Below, piece after piece: positions 17,494-25,443 of a stretch of DNA of 35,037 nucleotides. Origin of the DNA: Bacteroidota bacterium (GTDB lineage: Bacteria; Bacteroidota; Bacteroidia; Chitinophagales; Chitinophagaceae); the NCBI GenBank assembly GCA_023409975.1, contig JAEYQO010000062.1, positions 1 through 35,037 on the forward strand, read 5' to 3'. Position 1 is the first letter of the stretch; each line of letters begins with the position of its first letter. The notes beneath the pieces were generated by a model that worked only from the letters and a program-made list of their open reading frames with translations, was not told the DNA's origin and did not search any database. The position numbers and the translations under genes are program-made.

Positions 17494-19452
17494 TCAAGAG
17501 GTTTGTTCTACTCTGAAAATGTGAGCTGGCATCTCGTAGGGATTCAGCTCCACATAGTTCCACTCTCCCTGCCACTGATAGCGATCACCGCTCAGCAGAT
17601 CGTGAACCTGAAAGGTGTTCCCTGTTTCAATGCCCAACTGTTCCAGTGGTATTCTGACCGTTGCCGACTGGGTGTGCCACGAATCCAGGTTCACAGCAAT
17701 GATCATTGTGTTTCCCGTCTGCCGGTCACGTTTGTAATAGCAGATGATCTGATCGTTATTGGTCTCCGCAAAACCAATGTTATTGGTATTCTGAAAGGCT
17801 CTGTTTTCTTTTCTGATCCTGTTGACCAGTTGAATAATCTCCCCGATTCTGGTATAGGCGTTCCAGTCCCAGTGCCTGATCTCATATTTCTCGTTATCGA
17901 TGTATTCCTCCTTGTTGGGCATAGGCTGGGTATAACCGAATTCGTAAACGGGACCGTACAGACCATAGCTTGAGGAAAGGGTTGCTGCAAGAATGAGTCG
18001 CCGGATCAGTGCGTTTTCTCCACCCTGCGTGATTTCCGGCGGGAGGATGTCCGGAGTGTTCGGCCAGAAGTTGGGTCGGAAGTAATAGCGTAGATCGGAG
18101 CGGGTGAGCTCCAGCATATATTCTTCAAGTTCTTTTTTGGTGTTCCTCCAGGTGAAGTAGGTATATGACTGATTAAACCCTGCTTTCGCCAGTCGTTCCA
18201 TGATCCTTGGCCGGGTAAATGCCTCCGCCAGAAAGATCACTTCCGGATGTTTCGCTCGGATTTCTCTGATCACCCATTCCCAGAAAGCAAAGGATTTGGT
18301 ATGCGGATTGTCCACACGAAACACGGTAACGCCTTTGTCTATCCAGTACTCCAGCACACTTCTGAGCTCTATCCATAGCCCTTCCCAGTCTTCCGTTTCA
18401 AAATTGAAGGGGAGTATATCCTCATACTTCTTTGGCGGGTTCTCTGCATACTGCACGGTGCCATCCGGCCGCCATTTAAACCACTGGGGGTGTTCCTTTA
18501 CATAGGGATGGTCGGGCGCGCACTGATAGGCTATATCCAGGGCGAGCTCAATGCCCATTTCCCTGGCTGCTTTCACAAGGTTCTGAAAGTCGCGAAGGCT
18601 TCCTAGTTCAGGGTGAATTGCTTTATGTCCGCCACTTCTGTTACCAATAGCCCAGGGAGAACCGGGGTCTCCTGTCTCCGCAACCAATGAATTGTTGCGT
18701 CCTTTTCGCTTCTCTTCCCCGATTGGATGAATGGGTGGCAGGTATAAAGTGTCAAAACCCATCTCAGCGATGCGCGGCAGCAGTTTCTGAACATCTTTGA
18801 AGGTACCGTGCCTGCCTGGCTCTGTAGCGGCAGATCGCGGGAAGAGCTCATACCAGGTACTGAAGGCAGCCCGCTGAATCTCTGTCTCAAACTGCAGTAC
18901 CTGCGAATAAGTCGTTACCAGTTCCTTGTCTTTCCAGCGGGTCATTAATCCGGAAAGCTGATCGTTGGTCGCAAGGCTTACGGCAGCTTCCGGCTCGGCA
19001 ACTGCCCCGAGCTTCTTTGAAAACCCCAGCAGTTGATTCCTGTCTTTCGTGGTAGCCCGCGCAGCAGCCTCTTCGATCAGTCCGGCACCGATCTGGAATT
19101 CTACCATAAGATCCTGGCCCGCCTCATATTTCTTAATCAGCCCTTTCTGCCAGGTTAGAAAATGATCTATCCAGCCCTGTACCTGAAACTGGTAGAAACC
19201 CGGCTTGTCGGGATAAAGCTCCAGTTCCCAATGATCATTATACAGAAATTGCATGGGTAGTTCTTTCCACTGTCGGTCTTTCCGGTGTTTAAGCAGGACG
19301 GATGCGCGAACCTCATCATGTCCGTCGGTGAACACAGAGGCAGATATTGTAAATGGTTGCTGCAGGGTAGCTTTAGCCGGATACCGCCCGCCTTCTATTT
19401 CTGGTTTTACATGGGTTATTACGACGCGCTTTCTACCAGTAGAACTAATCAT
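17494..19452 (-). CDS. glgE: Alpha-1,4-glucan:maltose-1-phosphate maltosyltransferase
   Basis: A 652-residue GH13_3 enzyme that adds maltosyl units from alpha-maltose-1-phosphate to growing alpha-1,4-glucan. The N-terminal beta domain has RVVITHVKPEIEGGRYPAK, and FSTWYELFPRSA opens the catalytic part. The nucleophile is Asp381 (FRVDNPHTK) and the acid/base is Glu410 (FLAEAFTR). FWPNTPDILPP and the GENALIRRLILAATLSSSYG block are typical GlgE. Length is normal. It is the first gene of the glgE-treS/mak-glgB operon, and no strong Shine-Dalgarno site precedes ATG 19452. The 145 bp upstream contain the AATCAG/CTGATT inverted repeat at 19479-19495. Confidence 0.96.
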   Translation of the reverse strand: MISSTGRKRVVITHVKPEIEGGRYPAKATLQQPFTISASVFTDGHDEVRASVLLKHRKDRQWKELPMQFLYNDHWELELYPDKPGFYQFQVQGWIDHFLTWQKGLIKKYEAGQDLMVEFQIGAGLIEEAAARATTKDRNQLLGFSKKLGAVAEPEAAVSLATNDQLSGLMTRWKDKELVTTYSQVLQFETEIQRAAFSTWYELFPRSAATEPGRHGTFKDVQKLLPRIAEMGFDTLYLPPIHPIGEEKRKGRNNSLVAETGDPGSPWAIGNRSGGHKAIHPELGSLRDFQNLVKAAREMGIELALDIAYQCAPDHPYVKEHPQWFKWRPDGTVQYAENPPKKYEDILPFNFETEDWEGLWIELRSVLEYWIDKGVTVFRVDNPHTKSFAFWEWVIREIRAKHPEVIFLAEAFTRPRIMERLAKAGFNQSYTYFTWRNTKKELEEYMLELTRSDLRYYFRPNFWPNTPDILPPEITQGGENALIRRLILAATLSSSYGLYGPVYEFGYTQPMPNKEEYIDNEKYEIRHWDWNAYTRIGEIIQLVNRIRKENRAFQNTNNIGFAETNNDQIICYYKRDRQTGNTMIIAVNLDSWHTQSATVRIPLEQLGIETGNTFQVHDLLSGDRYQWQGEWNYVELNPYEMPAHIFRVEQTS

Positions 19453-19478
19453 TAATTCTCAGTTTAATCAGTGTGGAC

Positions 19479-19495
19479 AATCAGAAAAGCTGATT
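19479..19495. promoter_or_regulatory. AATCAG-N5-CTGATT inverted repeat upstream of glgE
   Basis: A perfect 6-bp inverted repeat with a 5-bp spacer lies 27-43 bp ahead of the glgE start. A further direct AATCAG copy is at 19466-19471. It could be an operator of the trehalose/glucan operon. It has no T-tract, so it does not look like a terminator. Confidence 0.3.
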
Positions 19496-19597
19496 ATGGT
19501 TGTATAAAAGATCCTCTGCCCCCTAATACATAAATTTCATTCCATGCCATACGTAACCGGAATGACAGCAGAAAATAACAGTACCTGGCTCCCGATC

Positions 19598-20449
19598 TCA
19601 GGTATTCAGTATGGTTCCACCGTTTGGATGAAGTACCTGGCCGGTGAGATAACTGGCATCTTCTGAAGCCAGAAATACGAAACAGGTCGCCACTTCGGCA
19701 GGCTGTCCCGGTCGTTGCAGCGGAGTATCTTTCCCGAACTCTTTGAGCTGTGCCCCTTCAAAAGTTGAAGACACGAGTGGTGTCCAGATGGGGCCAGGAG
19801 CAACGCCGTTTACACGTATGTTCTTTTCTGCAAGCTGGCCAGAAAGGGAGCGCGTGAAAGCAACGATGGCACCTTTGGTGGAAGAATAGTCAAGCAGCAG
19901 TTTGTTTCCCCTATATGCATTTACAGAGGCATTGTTGATGATGGAGCTGCCGGACTTCAGATGCTTCAGCGACGCCTTGGCCATAAAGAAGTAGGAGTAA
20001 AAATTAACCCGGAAAGTCTTCTCCAGCTGCTCTTCTGTGATAGCCGCAATATCCTCCTGCGGATATTGGACGGCTGCGTTGTTAACGAGGATATCGAGGC
20101 GCCCGAAATGCTTTACCGTTTCTTCCACTGCTTCTTTGCAGGCCTGCTCCGTGCTCAGGTCTTTTTTGATAAGGAGAGCCTTCCTTCCTTTTTCTTCCAC
20201 AAGTCGGCGGGTGGTCGTCGCATCTTCATCATGAACATTATAAATAATAGCAACATCAGCTCCCTCCCGTGCAAAATGAACGGCTACGGCCCTTCCGATA
20301 CCGCTGTCACCACCTGTGATGATGGCTACCTTGTCCATCAGCTTTCGGGGCAATCGGTCTACATCACGTTCATAAACCGGCTGCGGACTGAGCTCCTGTT
20401 CGCTATCAGCACTGGTATCCACCTTGTTTTCAAATGATTGATCTCGCAT
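19598..20449 (-). CDS. SDR family oxidoreductase (YghA/YhxC, general-stress type)
   Basis: A 283-residue classical short-chain dehydrogenase. A 37-residue N-terminal extension (LSPQPVYERDVDRLPRKLMDK) is typical of the YghA/YhxC/GsiB-associated subgroup rather than of FabG. The cofactor motif TGGDSGIGR is at 45-53, then NNAA, and the catalytic YSSTK gives Tyr188 and Lys192. The C-terminal PGPIW and GQVLHPNGGT are family features. It probably reduces an aldehyde or ketone with NAD(P)H; the substrate is unknown. It lies upstream of the glgE operon on the same strand with a 145-bp gap and may or may not be co-transcribed. Confidence 0.9.
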   Translation of the reverse strand: MRDQSFENKVDTSADSEQELSPQPVYERDVDRLPRKLMDKVAIITGGDSGIGRAVAVHFAREGADVAIIYNVHDEDATTTRRLVEEKGRKALLIKKDLSTEQACKEAVEETVKHFGRLDILVNNAAVQYPQEDIAAITEEQLEKTFRVNFYSYFFMAKASLKHLKSGSSIINNASVNAYRGNKLLLDYSSTKGAIVAFTRSLSGQLAEKNIRVNGVAPGPIWTPLVSSTFEGAQLKEFGKDTPLQRPGQPAEVATCFVFLASEDASYLTGQVLHPNGGTILNT

Positions 20450-20618
20450 AAGTCAGACGTTTCCGCAACAGGCTAAAATTTACATGCCGATGCCACCTGA
20501 CGTGTGCATGCAGGATCCCTTTCCGAAAAAAAAAGTCCTGGAACGGCACCATGGTATCCAAAATTTGTTATCTTAGAAACCCTTTGAATTAATTACTCAT
20601 TACAATCTATCTCTAACA

Positions 20619-20813
20619 ATGAAGAAAAGTGTAGCGAAGCTCCTGAAAGGACTCAATGTGGAAACACCCGTACTGAATGCAATGGTGCTGGGTTATTTTG
20701 TTTTATTGGTACTCAGCGTTTCTCTCATCACCAGCACGGCGGGTCCGCAGGCAGGAGAGACGAATGTAACCGCAACGACAGAAGTACAACCGGAGCAACG
20801 ATCTGCACATTAA
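20619..20813 (+). CDS. Small single-pass membrane protein, unknown
   Basis: A 64-residue protein that matches no family I recognise. It has a basic N-terminus (MKKSVAKLLKG), one hydrophobic segment at about 20-40 (VLNAMVLGYFVLLVLSVSLI) and a polar Thr/Glu-rich tail. The topology fits a single-pass inner-membrane protein or an uncleaved signal anchor. It is monocistronic: a strong terminator starts 19 bp after the stop. TATCTTAG at 20569-20576 is one mismatch from the -7 box. The adjacent stress-type SDR and sigma factor hint at a stress role, but that is inference only. Confidence 0.6.
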   Translation: MKKSVAKLLKGLNVETPVLNAMVLGYFVLLVLSVSLITSTAGPQAGETNVTATTEVQPEQRSAH

Positions 20814-20831
20814 ACCGATCTTTCTCTCAAG

Positions 20832-20862
20832 GAGCTGCCCTCATCCGGCAGCTCTTTTTTTT
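20832..20862 (+). terminator. Intrinsic terminator after the 64-residue membrane protein
   Basis: A perfect 8-bp stem, GAGCTGCC (20832-20839) pairing with GGCAGCTC (20847-20854), has a 7-base loop and is followed directly by eight Ts. This is a textbook rho-independent terminator for the gene ending at 20813. Confidence 0.92.
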
Positions 20863-20918
20863 GCCAGTAATAGTGGTTTGTCATAGAACTATCAGAAAAT
20901 CCTGCAGTACCAGGTTTT

Positions 20919-20933
20919 ACCAACTTAATTGGT
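20919..20933. promoter_or_regulatory. ACCAA-CTTAA-TTGGT inverted repeat in the sigma-factor upstream region
   Basis: A perfect 5-bp inverted repeat with a 5-bp centre. It lies in the AT-rich 244-bp stretch between the terminator at 20862 and the sigma gene at 21107. Otherwise that stretch shows no gene. It could be an operator or chance. Confidence 0.25.
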
Positions 20934-21074
20934 GTATACAACGTCTTAAGGATACAAAGAATGATAAAGGCGCTATAATTTTTTGTTTTTATCAAATTTT
21001 TTACCTTTTTTGCTAACAACTTCAAAATATTCTCGTCTATCGAAAGAGCTCTACCTGACCAAACTGACCCCATG

Positions 21075-21090
21075 ACGTAAATCTGTACGT
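21075..21090. promoter_or_regulatory. ACGTA-N6-TACGT inverted repeat upstream of the sigma factor
   Basis: A perfect 5-bp inverted repeat with a 6-bp spacer ends 16 bp before the sigma start. It overlaps the place where a promoter -7 box (TATTTTTT at about 21091) would act, so a bound repressor or self-controlled promoter is possible. No regulator is assigned. Confidence 0.35.
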
Positions 21091-21106
21091 TATTTTTTAG
21101 GTAGAC

Positions 21107-21691
21107 ATGAAGCAAGCGATCCAACTAAGTGATGCCGAACTGATCACTGCGATACAGCAGGGGAATGATAATGCGCTGGAACTACTGGTTCTGCGGCATA
21201 AAGATCAGTTGTACACAACCATTCAGGCAATTGTCAAAGATCAGTGGCTGGCAGAAGATATCTTCCAGGACACGTTTATTAAGATTATCGGCATTATCAG
21301 GCAGGGCAAATACGATGAACGCGGGAAATTTATGTCCTGGGCGGCCAGGGTGGCCTACAATCTATGCATGGATGCTTTCCGGAAGACAAAATCCCGGCCG
21401 GTAGTCGTCATGCAGGACGGAACCGATGTGTTCAATTTCATTCACTCGACAGAACAGGAATACATCGATAAAGAGGATGAAAAGCTCCGTGATGAATCGA
21501 TTCGCAACATGATCGATCAGTTGCCCGCGGCACAAAGAGAGGTGCTGATCCTGAGGATGTATGCAGATCTCAGTTTCAAGGAGATTGCAGAACTGACGAA
21601 GGTGAGCATCAATACCTCCCTCGGCAGAATGCGGTATGCGCTGCTGAATCTCCGAAAGCTGATAGAGGAACAACAAATGGTGTTGCGGTAA
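21107..21691 (+). CDS. RNA polymerase sigma factor, sigma-70 family (ECF type)
   Basis: A 194-residue two-domain sigma factor. Region 2 spans about 25-100, with KDQWLAEDIFQDTFIKII (core binding) and YNLCMDAFRK (promoter -10 contact). Region 4 covers about 140-190, with LPAAQREVLILRMYADLSFKEIAEL and a helix-turn-helix. Region 3 is missing, as in the ECF class. AGG lies 7 bp before ATG 21107. No anti-sigma gene is next to it, since the next gene is rsmE. It may respond to stress, controlled by a distant or fused partner. The inverted repeat at 21075-21090 may control its own expression. Confidence 0.9.
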   Translation: MKQAIQLSDAELITAIQQGNDNALELLVLRHKDQLYTTIQAIVKDQWLAEDIFQDTFIKIIGIIRQGKYDERGKFMSWAARVAYNLCMDAFRKTKSRPVVVMQDGTDVFNFIHSTEQEYIDKEDEKLRDESIRNMIDQLPAAQREVLILRMYADLSFKEIAELTKVSINTSLGRMRYALLNLRKLIEEQQMVLR

Positions 21692-21709
21692 TGGCACAAC
21701 ATAATGGCT

Positions 21710-21717
21710 TAATATTG
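21710..21717 (+). promoter_or_regulatory. TAnnTTTG-like box directly before rsmE
   Basis: TAATATTG differs from TAnnTTTG at one position and stands 4 bases before the ATG at 21722. GTTG at 21682-21685 could serve as a weak -33. If used, the message would begin at or next to the start codon. Confidence 0.4.
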
Positions 21718-21721
21718 CCCT

Positions 21722-22444
21722 ATGTCCCTGCCGCTTTTTTTTCATGATGAGCTTAATGCATTACCCGGGGATTTCCTGTTAAAGGAAGATACAGCCCGCC
21801 ACATCGTCCAGGTTTTGCGAATGCAGCCCGGAGAACTACTGCATCTTACAGATGGGAAAGGGCTTTTCGCAACCGCACGTATCACGGCAACAGGAAAGAA
21901 GCGCTGTGAGGTAAAACTCACGGAACTGGACCAGGTCGCAGCACCACAACCAGGCCTTCACCTTGCGATAGCCTTTACAAAGAACAGCAGCAGGAACGAG
22001 TGGCTGCTCGAAAAGGCTACAGAGATGGGAGTAACCAGCATCATCCCCCTGATGGCACATCGGTCTGAAAGAATACCTGCCATTAAAGATCGCTGGAGAA
22101 ACATCCTCATTGCAGCTATCTTACAATCCCGGCAAGCCTGGCTCCCAGAGCTCGCTGAACCTGCTAATCCTGAGCAGATTCTTCAACATTTTGCTGCAAT
22201 ACCTCAGAAACTCCTCGCCCATTGCATTCCGGGGCTGACAAGATTACCTTTGAAAGAAGCACTGCTACCGGGAAGGGCAACACTCATCCTGATCGGTCCG
22301 GAAGGAGATTTTACACCAGAAGAAGTGGATCTTTGCACGAAGGCCGGTTGCTCAGGAATTGGGCTGGGAACAACCAGACTGAGAACAGAAACAGCCGCCA
22401 TGGTGGCTACAGCTTACTTTAATCTGATCAACAGTGAAGTATAA
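21722..22444 (+). CDS. rsmE: 16S rRNA (uracil(1498)-N(3))-methyltransferase
   Basis: A 240-residue SPOUT-class enzyme that methylates N3 of U1498 in 16S rRNA, with SAM as donor. The N-terminal PUA-like domain has HIVQVLRMQPGE, and the linker has KNSSRNEWLLEKATEMGV. The C-terminal knot carries GPEGDF (from G192) and LGTTRLRTETAA, both RsmE signatures. Length is normal. It lies 30 bp after the sigma gene and overlaps the DUF4159 gene by 11 bp. Confidence 0.95.
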   Translation: MSLPLFFHDELNALPGDFLLKEDTARHIVQVLRMQPGELLHLTDGKGLFATARITATGKKRCEVKLTELDQVAAPQPGLHLAIAFTKNSSRNEWLLEKATEMGVTSIIPLMAHRSERIPAIKDRWRNILIAAILQSRQAWLPELAEPANPEQILQHFAAIPQKLLAHCIPGLTRLPLKEALLPGRATLILIGPEGDFTPEEVDLCTKAGCSGIGLGTTRLRTETAAMVATAYFNLINSEV

Positions 22445-23105
22445 AAGTATTATCCCGACTATAACGCTGCTGCTGCTGAGCTGCGCCACCCAGGCGCAAC
22501 AAATCAGGCTGGGACTCCTCGTCTATAGCGGTGGTGGTGACTGGTACGCCAATCCCACCGCATTGAAAAACCTTGCTGCTTTCTGCAATCAGCAGTTGCG
22601 GACCGGCATTCAGCCACAGGAAGCCCAGGTGGAAATAGGCAGTCCGGAGCTGTTCAACTATCCTTTCGTTCATATGACCGGCCATGGACGATGGGCAGTC
22701 AACGATGCCGAAGCCCGAAATCTCCGGATGTACCTCGAGTCGGGCGGATTCCTGCATATCGATGATAACTACGGAATGGATGAATATGTAAGACCCGCAC
22801 TAAAAAAAGTGTTTCCGGAACTGGAACTTGTGGAGCTCCCGTTCTCCCATCCCATCTACCACCAGCGGTTCCGGTTTCCCAACGGTCTGCCCAAAATTCA
22901 TGAGCATGATAACAAGCCGCCAAAGGGTTATGGCCTCATCTGGGAAGGCCGACTGGTAGTCTACTACACCTCTGAAACCGACCTTGGCGACGGTTGGGAA
23001 GATCCCGAGGTGCATAATGATGATCCTAAAAAGCGGTTGGAAGCGCTGCAAATGGGCGCTAATATTATTCAGTATGTGTTCATGGGTGGAGGAACAAACC
23101 AATAA
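22434..23105 (+). CDS. DUF4159 domain-containing exported protein
   Basis: A 223-residue protein from a GTG start. The N-terminus has a signal peptide ending in LLLLSCATQAQ. Cys17 could be a lipobox for lipoprotein attachment, or cleavage could follow AQA. The rest matches DUF4159: YSGGGDWYANPTALKNLA, FVHMTGHG, SGGFLHIDDNYG and the end LGDGWEDPEVHN. DUF4159 has a glutamine-amidotransferase-like fold with no proven activity. It overlaps rsmE by 11 bp and is probably coexpressed with it. The next gene is convergent, 27 bp away, with no hairpin between. Confidence 0.85.
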   Translation: MKYKSIIPTITLLLLSCATQAQQIRLGLLVYSGGGDWYANPTALKNLAAFCNQQLRTGIQPQEAQVEIGSPELFNYPFVHMTGHGRWAVNDAEARNLRMYLESGGFLHIDDNYGMDEYVRPALKKVFPELELVELPFSHPIYHQRFRFPNGLPKIHEHDNKPPKGYGLIWEGRLVVYYTSETDLGDGWEDPEVHNDDPKKRLEALQMGANIIQYVFMGGGTNQ

Positions 23106-23132
23106 GCTCCTTAACCCCTCCGCTCATACCGA

Positions 23133-23954
23133 CTATCGTTTCTTCCCGATCAGCAGCATGCCCGGACGGAATCGTTTGATGACCGATCCTATGAAGTACA
23201 GAATCCTCAGCTTCAGACTCCGCCGGTAAGTGTAATAGAAATAGCTGAGATGAATGGTGTCAAATCCCGCCTGCTCGAAGGCATTCCTGATCTCTACCGG
23301 AAGGTATTCTCTCCGGTGAACTCCCTGGTTTTCTACTGAAACGGGGGAGAACATTTTTTCTGGTTCCACAAAAATGGGTTGCATCGCCATCAGACTGGCC
23401 AGGTGTAGAACAGAACCCAGGTTGGGTGTCGTCACTACGAACAACCCGCCTTTTCTGATATAAGGCTTAAACTTTAGGATCTGCTCCTTCGGGGCAACAG
23501 GCAGGTGTTCGATGACCTCCGATTGCAGCAGCATATCGTAATGGTCTTTCGGCAGCGGCAACTCGTCTTTTGAAAGATCCGCCGTAACAGATTCCATCTG
23601 GTAACGGTCATAAAGTGGTTTGAACTGCTGAATGATCTCAGGAAAGTCCACAATAGTCACCTGTACACCCAGTTCTGTCTGCATCATTTTTTCAATACCA
23701 CCAATACCAGCACCAATAGACAGCACCTTGTCGCCTTTCTTCAGGTATTTGGCACATTGCTCATAAGTATCGAACAACCGGCGGCATTGATAATCGATAT
23801 AGTCAAGCTCTTCGGCTCCGAAGACATCACGATCTTCATGCAGCTTGTTTTTGAAATAACTGTAGGTCATGGATTTGATTATATGGCGCAGAAGCCACGG
23901 GATAAAAGTAAGGAATTTGGGTTTCCATGCCAGTAGCTGCTGATCAGAAGCCAA
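23133..23954 (-). CDS. Class I SAM-dependent methyltransferase
   Basis: A 273-residue methyltransferase with motif I DKVLSIGAGIGGIE, second strand VTIVDFPE, and YDMLLQSEVIEHLP plus YIRKGGLFVVTTPN, the usual UbiE/Methyltransf_11/23 layout. The start is TTG 23954, six bases after the GT2 stop and preceded by ACGGA. The next in-frame ATG is 23870, which would remove 28 residues. Its pairing with a GT2 enzyme suggests methylation of a glycan or glycolipid, which is inference. A hydrophobic or basic C-terminus (GMLLIGKKR) may sit at the membrane. Confidence 0.82.
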   Translation of the reverse strand: MASDQQLLAWKPKFLTFIPWLLRHIIKSMTYSYFKNKLHEDRDVFGAEELDYIDYQCRRLFDTYEQCAKYLKKGDKVLSIGAGIGGIEKMMQTELGVQVTIVDFPEIIQQFKPLYDRYQMESVTADLSKDELPLPKDHYDMLLQSEVIEHLPVAPKEQILKFKPYIRKGGLFVVTTPNLGSVLHLASLMAMQPIFVEPEKMFSPVSVENQGVHRREYLPVEIRNAFEQAGFDTIHLSYFYYTYRRSLKLRILYFIGSVIKRFRPGMLLIGKKR

Positions 23955-23960
23955 AATCCG

Positions 23961-24884
23961 TTAGCCGGCCTTTCCCGGGTCGAGGAAACCCTCAATTACC
24001 CACCAGCGAAAGCGTTCCAGCATTCTGAATTTCGACCATTGTCCTTTCAAAAGGAACCCCAGACCATAAACCACGGCATAACCCCACTTGGCAAAATATT
24101 CCAGGAATTTCAGGAACAATGCGACGGTATTGCCTTTGAGGCGAAGCCGTTCTCCACCTCCGATACCCATGCTGTGCCGGCGAACATAATCCTTGTCAAA
24201 TTTATTCGCTTCTACGGCATGCAGCACTTCGACCTGCGGCAGGTAATAAACTTTCTTTCCCGCTGCAAGGATTCGCATATAAATATCCTTCTCCTCGTTG
24301 GCGAGCAGACCCTTACCACTCCGTCCCAAAGCCGTGTTGAAATAACCAATCTCGTCAAATACAATTTTCCTGAAGGCCATATTCGCACCGCAGGGATACC
24401 GCTGCCCTGTCAGTCGCTTTATCTCATTGCCCTGATCAAAACGGCCCACTAGACCGAAGAAGTATTTTGAATACCAATCGGGGATGCCGGTCAGAAAATA
24501 GGGTGTGATTTTACCACCTACAGAGTAGGCATCCGGATGCTGATCGAAAAATTCTGTGATGAACTGCAGCCATCCCGGCTGTGCCTTGCTGTCGTCATCC
24601 AGATAAGCAACTATCTCACCTTTCGCTTCCCGGGCACACCGGTTACGCGAAAAGGCCACACCCTGCTGCGGCTCGGTAACGAACCGAAAATTATAATCAG
24701 GATGTCCCTTCTGATATTGCGCTAAAAGTTCAAGGGTGCCATCGGTACTATTATTATCCACCACGATGACTTCCATGTCTTTCTTTTCGTAATCCTGCTG
24801 AAACAGGCTTTCCACCGCATCAATAATAAAGCGCGCCCGGTTATAGGAACATATCACTGCCGATACCTTATAAGGATAACTCAT
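23961..24884 (-). CDS. Glycosyltransferase, GT2 family
   Basis: A 307-residue GT-A glycosyltransferase. The N-terminal VSAVICSYNRARFI and VIVVDNNSTDGTL are GT2 hallmarks. AYLDDDSKAQPGW carries the metal-binding DxD, and LLANEEKDIYMR in the second half carries the acidic catalytic region. A hydrophobic C-terminal stretch (ALFLKFLEYFAKWGYAVVYGLGFLL) suggests membrane association. It transfers a sugar from a nucleotide-sugar to an unknown acceptor. It is transcribed with the methyltransferase downstream (6-bp gap) and diverges from the phosphatase at 24935 across about 50 bp. Confidence 0.9.
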   Translation of the reverse strand: MSYPYKVSAVICSYNRARFIIDAVESLFQQDYEKKDMEVIVVDNNSTDGTLELLAQYQKGHPDYNFRFVTEPQQGVAFSRNRCAREAKGEIVAYLDDDSKAQPGWLQFITEFFDQHPDAYSVGGKITPYFLTGIPDWYSKYFFGLVGRFDQGNEIKRLTGQRYPCGANMAFRKIVFDEIGYFNTALGRSGKGLLANEEKDIYMRILAAGKKVYYLPQVEVLHAVEANKFDKDYVRRHSMGIGGGERLRLKGNTVALFLKFLEYFAKWGYAVVYGLGFLLKGQWSKFRMLERFRWWVIEGFLDPGKAG

Positions 24885-24923
24885 GGATGACGCAAGTTAA
24901 GCAACCAATCTTACTGTTTCCAT

Positions 24924-24931
24924 TAGTTTTG
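24924..24931 (+). promoter_or_regulatory. TAnnTTTG box directly before the phosphatase gene
   Basis: TAGTTTTG is a full match to TAnnTTTG and lies 3 bases before ATG 24935. With the box centred near -7, transcription would begin at about the start codon. This favours 24935 over the upstream ATG at 24887. Confidence 0.45.
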
Positions 24932-24934
24932 CGT

Positions 24935-25396
24935 ATGCGCATTTTGGTAGTATGCCTGGGAAATATCTGCCGCTCCCCCATAGCAGAAGGGGTGCTGCGA
25001 CACAAGGCAAGGGAACGGGGACTCAACTGGACCGTCGACTCTGCAGGTACTAATTCATATCACATCGGCGAACCGCCACATGTCTCCTCGCAGAAGGTCT
25101 GTAAGGCCAATGGAATTGATATTTCCGGTCAGCGTGCGAGAAGGTTCGTTAAGGAAGACTTCAAGCGGTATGATCTCATTTATGCGATGGCAAAAGATGT
25201 AATGGAGGATATACTGACCATTGGCGGGAACGCTACGGATCCTACTCGTCTGAGGCTTTTTCTGAATGAACTGGAGGACGGATGTAATCGCTCTGTTCCC
25301 GATCCATGGTACGGTGACGAAGAAGGTTATTTGCCGGTATTCGAAATGATCGAAGCTACCGCAGAAGCCATTCTTGAAAAGTATGACAACCGCTGA
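24935..25396 (+). CDS. Low-molecular-weight protein-tyrosine phosphatase
   Basis: A 153-residue phosphatase. The P-loop CLGNICRSP has Cys7 as nucleophile and Arg13 for phosphate. The acidic loop DPWYGD has Asp123 as general acid, and the N- and C-terminal helices match the family. It dephosphorylates tyrosine on proteins, or sometimes sugar- or arsenate-linked phosphate. In many bacteria such enzymes oppose Wzc-type tyrosine kinases, but no kinase is encoded in this window. An ATG at 24887 would add 16 hydrophobic residues before the conserved start; it is judged not real because ATG 24935 directly follows a TAnnTTTG box. Confidence 0.93.
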   Translation: MRILVVCLGNICRSPIAEGVLRHKARERGLNWTVDSAGTNSYHIGEPPHVSSQKVCKANGIDISGQRARRFVKEDFKRYDLIYAMAKDVMEDILTIGGNATDPTRLRLFLNELEDGCNRSVPDPWYGDEEGYLPVFEMIEATAEAILEKYDNR

Positions 25397-25431
25397 ATCT
25401 AAACTGAAACGGCTAATTGCCGGTCTCTCGT

Positions 25432-25439
25432 TATTTTTG
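25432..25439 (+). promoter_or_regulatory. TAnnTTTG box directly before hisS
   Basis: TATTTTTG is a full match to TAnnTTTG, 4 bases before ATG 25444. No TTTG is seen at the usual -33 distance. If real, the transcript would start at the codon, giving a leaderless message. Confidence 0.45.
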
Positions 25440-25443
25440 AAAC

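Noticed and set aside
19479..19495. Terminator between the SDR gene and glgE
   Set aside because: The 6-bp inverted repeat has no T-tract on the minus strand and lies close to the glgE start, so an operator or chance is more likely.
23106..23132. Terminator between DUF4159 and the convergent methyltransferase
   Set aside because: No stem of useful length is visible in these 27 bases.
24887..24934. Upstream ATG of the phosphatase gene
   Set aside because: It adds 16 residues ahead of the conserved N-terminal MRILVVCLGN, and a TAnnTTTG box lies directly before ATG 24935.
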